Shown piece after piece: positions 21,812 through 22,075 of a DNA stretch of 22,075 nt. The stretch covers positions 1-22,075 of the forward strand of contig NZ_CALIJA010000193.1 of assembly GCF_938017615.1 (NCBI RefSeq). Direction: 5' to 3'. A program made the position numbers and the translations under genes. Source of the DNA: an uncultured Campylobacter sp. GTDB lineage: Bacteria; Campylobacterota; Campylobacteria; Campylobacterales; Campylobacteraceae. Below the pieces are notes generated by a model. It saw nothing but the letters and a program-made list of their open reading frames with translations. It made no database searches and was not told the origin of the DNA. Numbering within the stretch: position 1 is the first letter of the stretch; each line of letters opens with the position of its first letter.

Positions 21812-22075
21812 TCCCGCTCATCCCATTCATCGTCATCGTCGTCAAAATTTTTTGGATCCGCCTTGTATTTCGGATCGTCCTCGAGCTCTTTTAGGCTCGA
21901 ATTTAGCGCCTTGCACGCACGGTAAACGTTCAAAAACGCCGCTGCGATGCCGATAGCGATGCCAAGCCATAGCAGAAGCAGCGAGCCCGTGAGGTGCCGC
22001 AGCCCAAGTCCGATCGCTACGCCGATGCCGATCGCTACGACGATTGAGATGCCTAGGCTGATGTCGCAGGCGCCC
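21808..22075 (-). CDS. AtpZ/AtpI-like membrane protein, N-terminus cut
   Basis: The frame enters from the right edge, so about the first 15-30 residues are missing. The visible 88 residues read GACDISLGISIVVAIGIGVA followed by two membrane helices, then LNVYRACKALNSSLKELEDD and a strongly acidic end (DDDDDEWDERD). The DISLGISxVVAxxIGxxIG start and the helix-loop-helix with a closing NVYR are what I recall of the AtpZ/AtpI family, small magnesium or calcium-related accessory proteins of F-type ATP synthase. It probably begins an operon read leftward into the gene at 20588, by the overlap TTGA. Confidence 0.75.
   Translation of the reverse strand, partial: GACDISLGISIVVAIGIGVAIGLGLRHLTGSLLLLWLGIAIGIAAAFLNVYRACKALNSSLKELEDDPKYKADPKNFDDDDDEWDERD

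Overview
The window reads as a piece of a Campylobacter-type (Campylobacterota) chromosome from a species with moderate GC content, possibly one of the oral species. The evidence is the CmeR-like TetR regulator, the pairing of a UPF0323-type lipoprotein with a glutathionylspermidine-synthase-like ATP-grasp protein (the Cj0371-Cj0372 order of C. jejuni), the short NFACT/RqcH protein, T-rich promoters with a clear TATAAT box and poor -35, and the constant AAATTT wording. The species is inference. The first ten bases match the 3' end of the Illumina adapter, so the left edge is very probably a raw contig end.

Layout. (1) 1-1414: an AT-rich membrane-protein gene cut by the contig end, followed by about 620 bp holding one small broken membrane ORF. 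(2) 1415-6538: housekeeping genes. leuC lies on the minus strand; divergent from it are a nitroreductase, a short rqcH-like gene, cdsA and dxr, which serve stalled-ribosome rescue, phospholipid precursor synthesis and the first committed step of the MEP isoprenoid pathway. (3) 6616-9161: two tandem DUF3137-like membrane proteins with nearly identical 3' ends, a degenerate tandem repeat, and tRNA-Val(GAC). (4) 9162-14219: an AT-rich array of about a dozen small, closely packed plus-strand genes. The first is an Imm32-type immunity protein; the others are unassigned and look like orphan polymorphic-toxin immunity genes, including two paralogous membrane/zinc-ribbon proteins. No toxin, integrase or transposase is visible. 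The array has its own promoter and a 12-bp-stem hairpin in its leader. (5) 14422-16721, minus strand: an RclA-like flavoprotein disulfide reductase and a CmeR-like TetR repressor with a candidate operator. (6) 17000-20274, plus strand: a MerR/excisionase-like DNA-binding protein, a lipoprotein translationally coupled to it, then an 867-bp gap, then the ATP-grasp protein. (7) 20588-22075, minus strand: an AtpZ/AtpI-like protein cut by the window edge and, coupled by a TTGA overlap, a four-helix membrane protein whose two helix pairs are separated by about 270 residues of low-complexity acidic sequence.

Two themes deserve attention. One is the compact immunity-gene array beside a tRNA gene, in which an approximately 36-residue Imm32-like module appears to occur three times in two adjacent genes. 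The other is a family of short hairpins with GC-rich arms around an AAAATT core, scattered through the long intergenic regions and arranged in tandem at 20425-20560, where one base-pair change is compensated. The low-complexity insert of the last gene uses the same AAAATT words.
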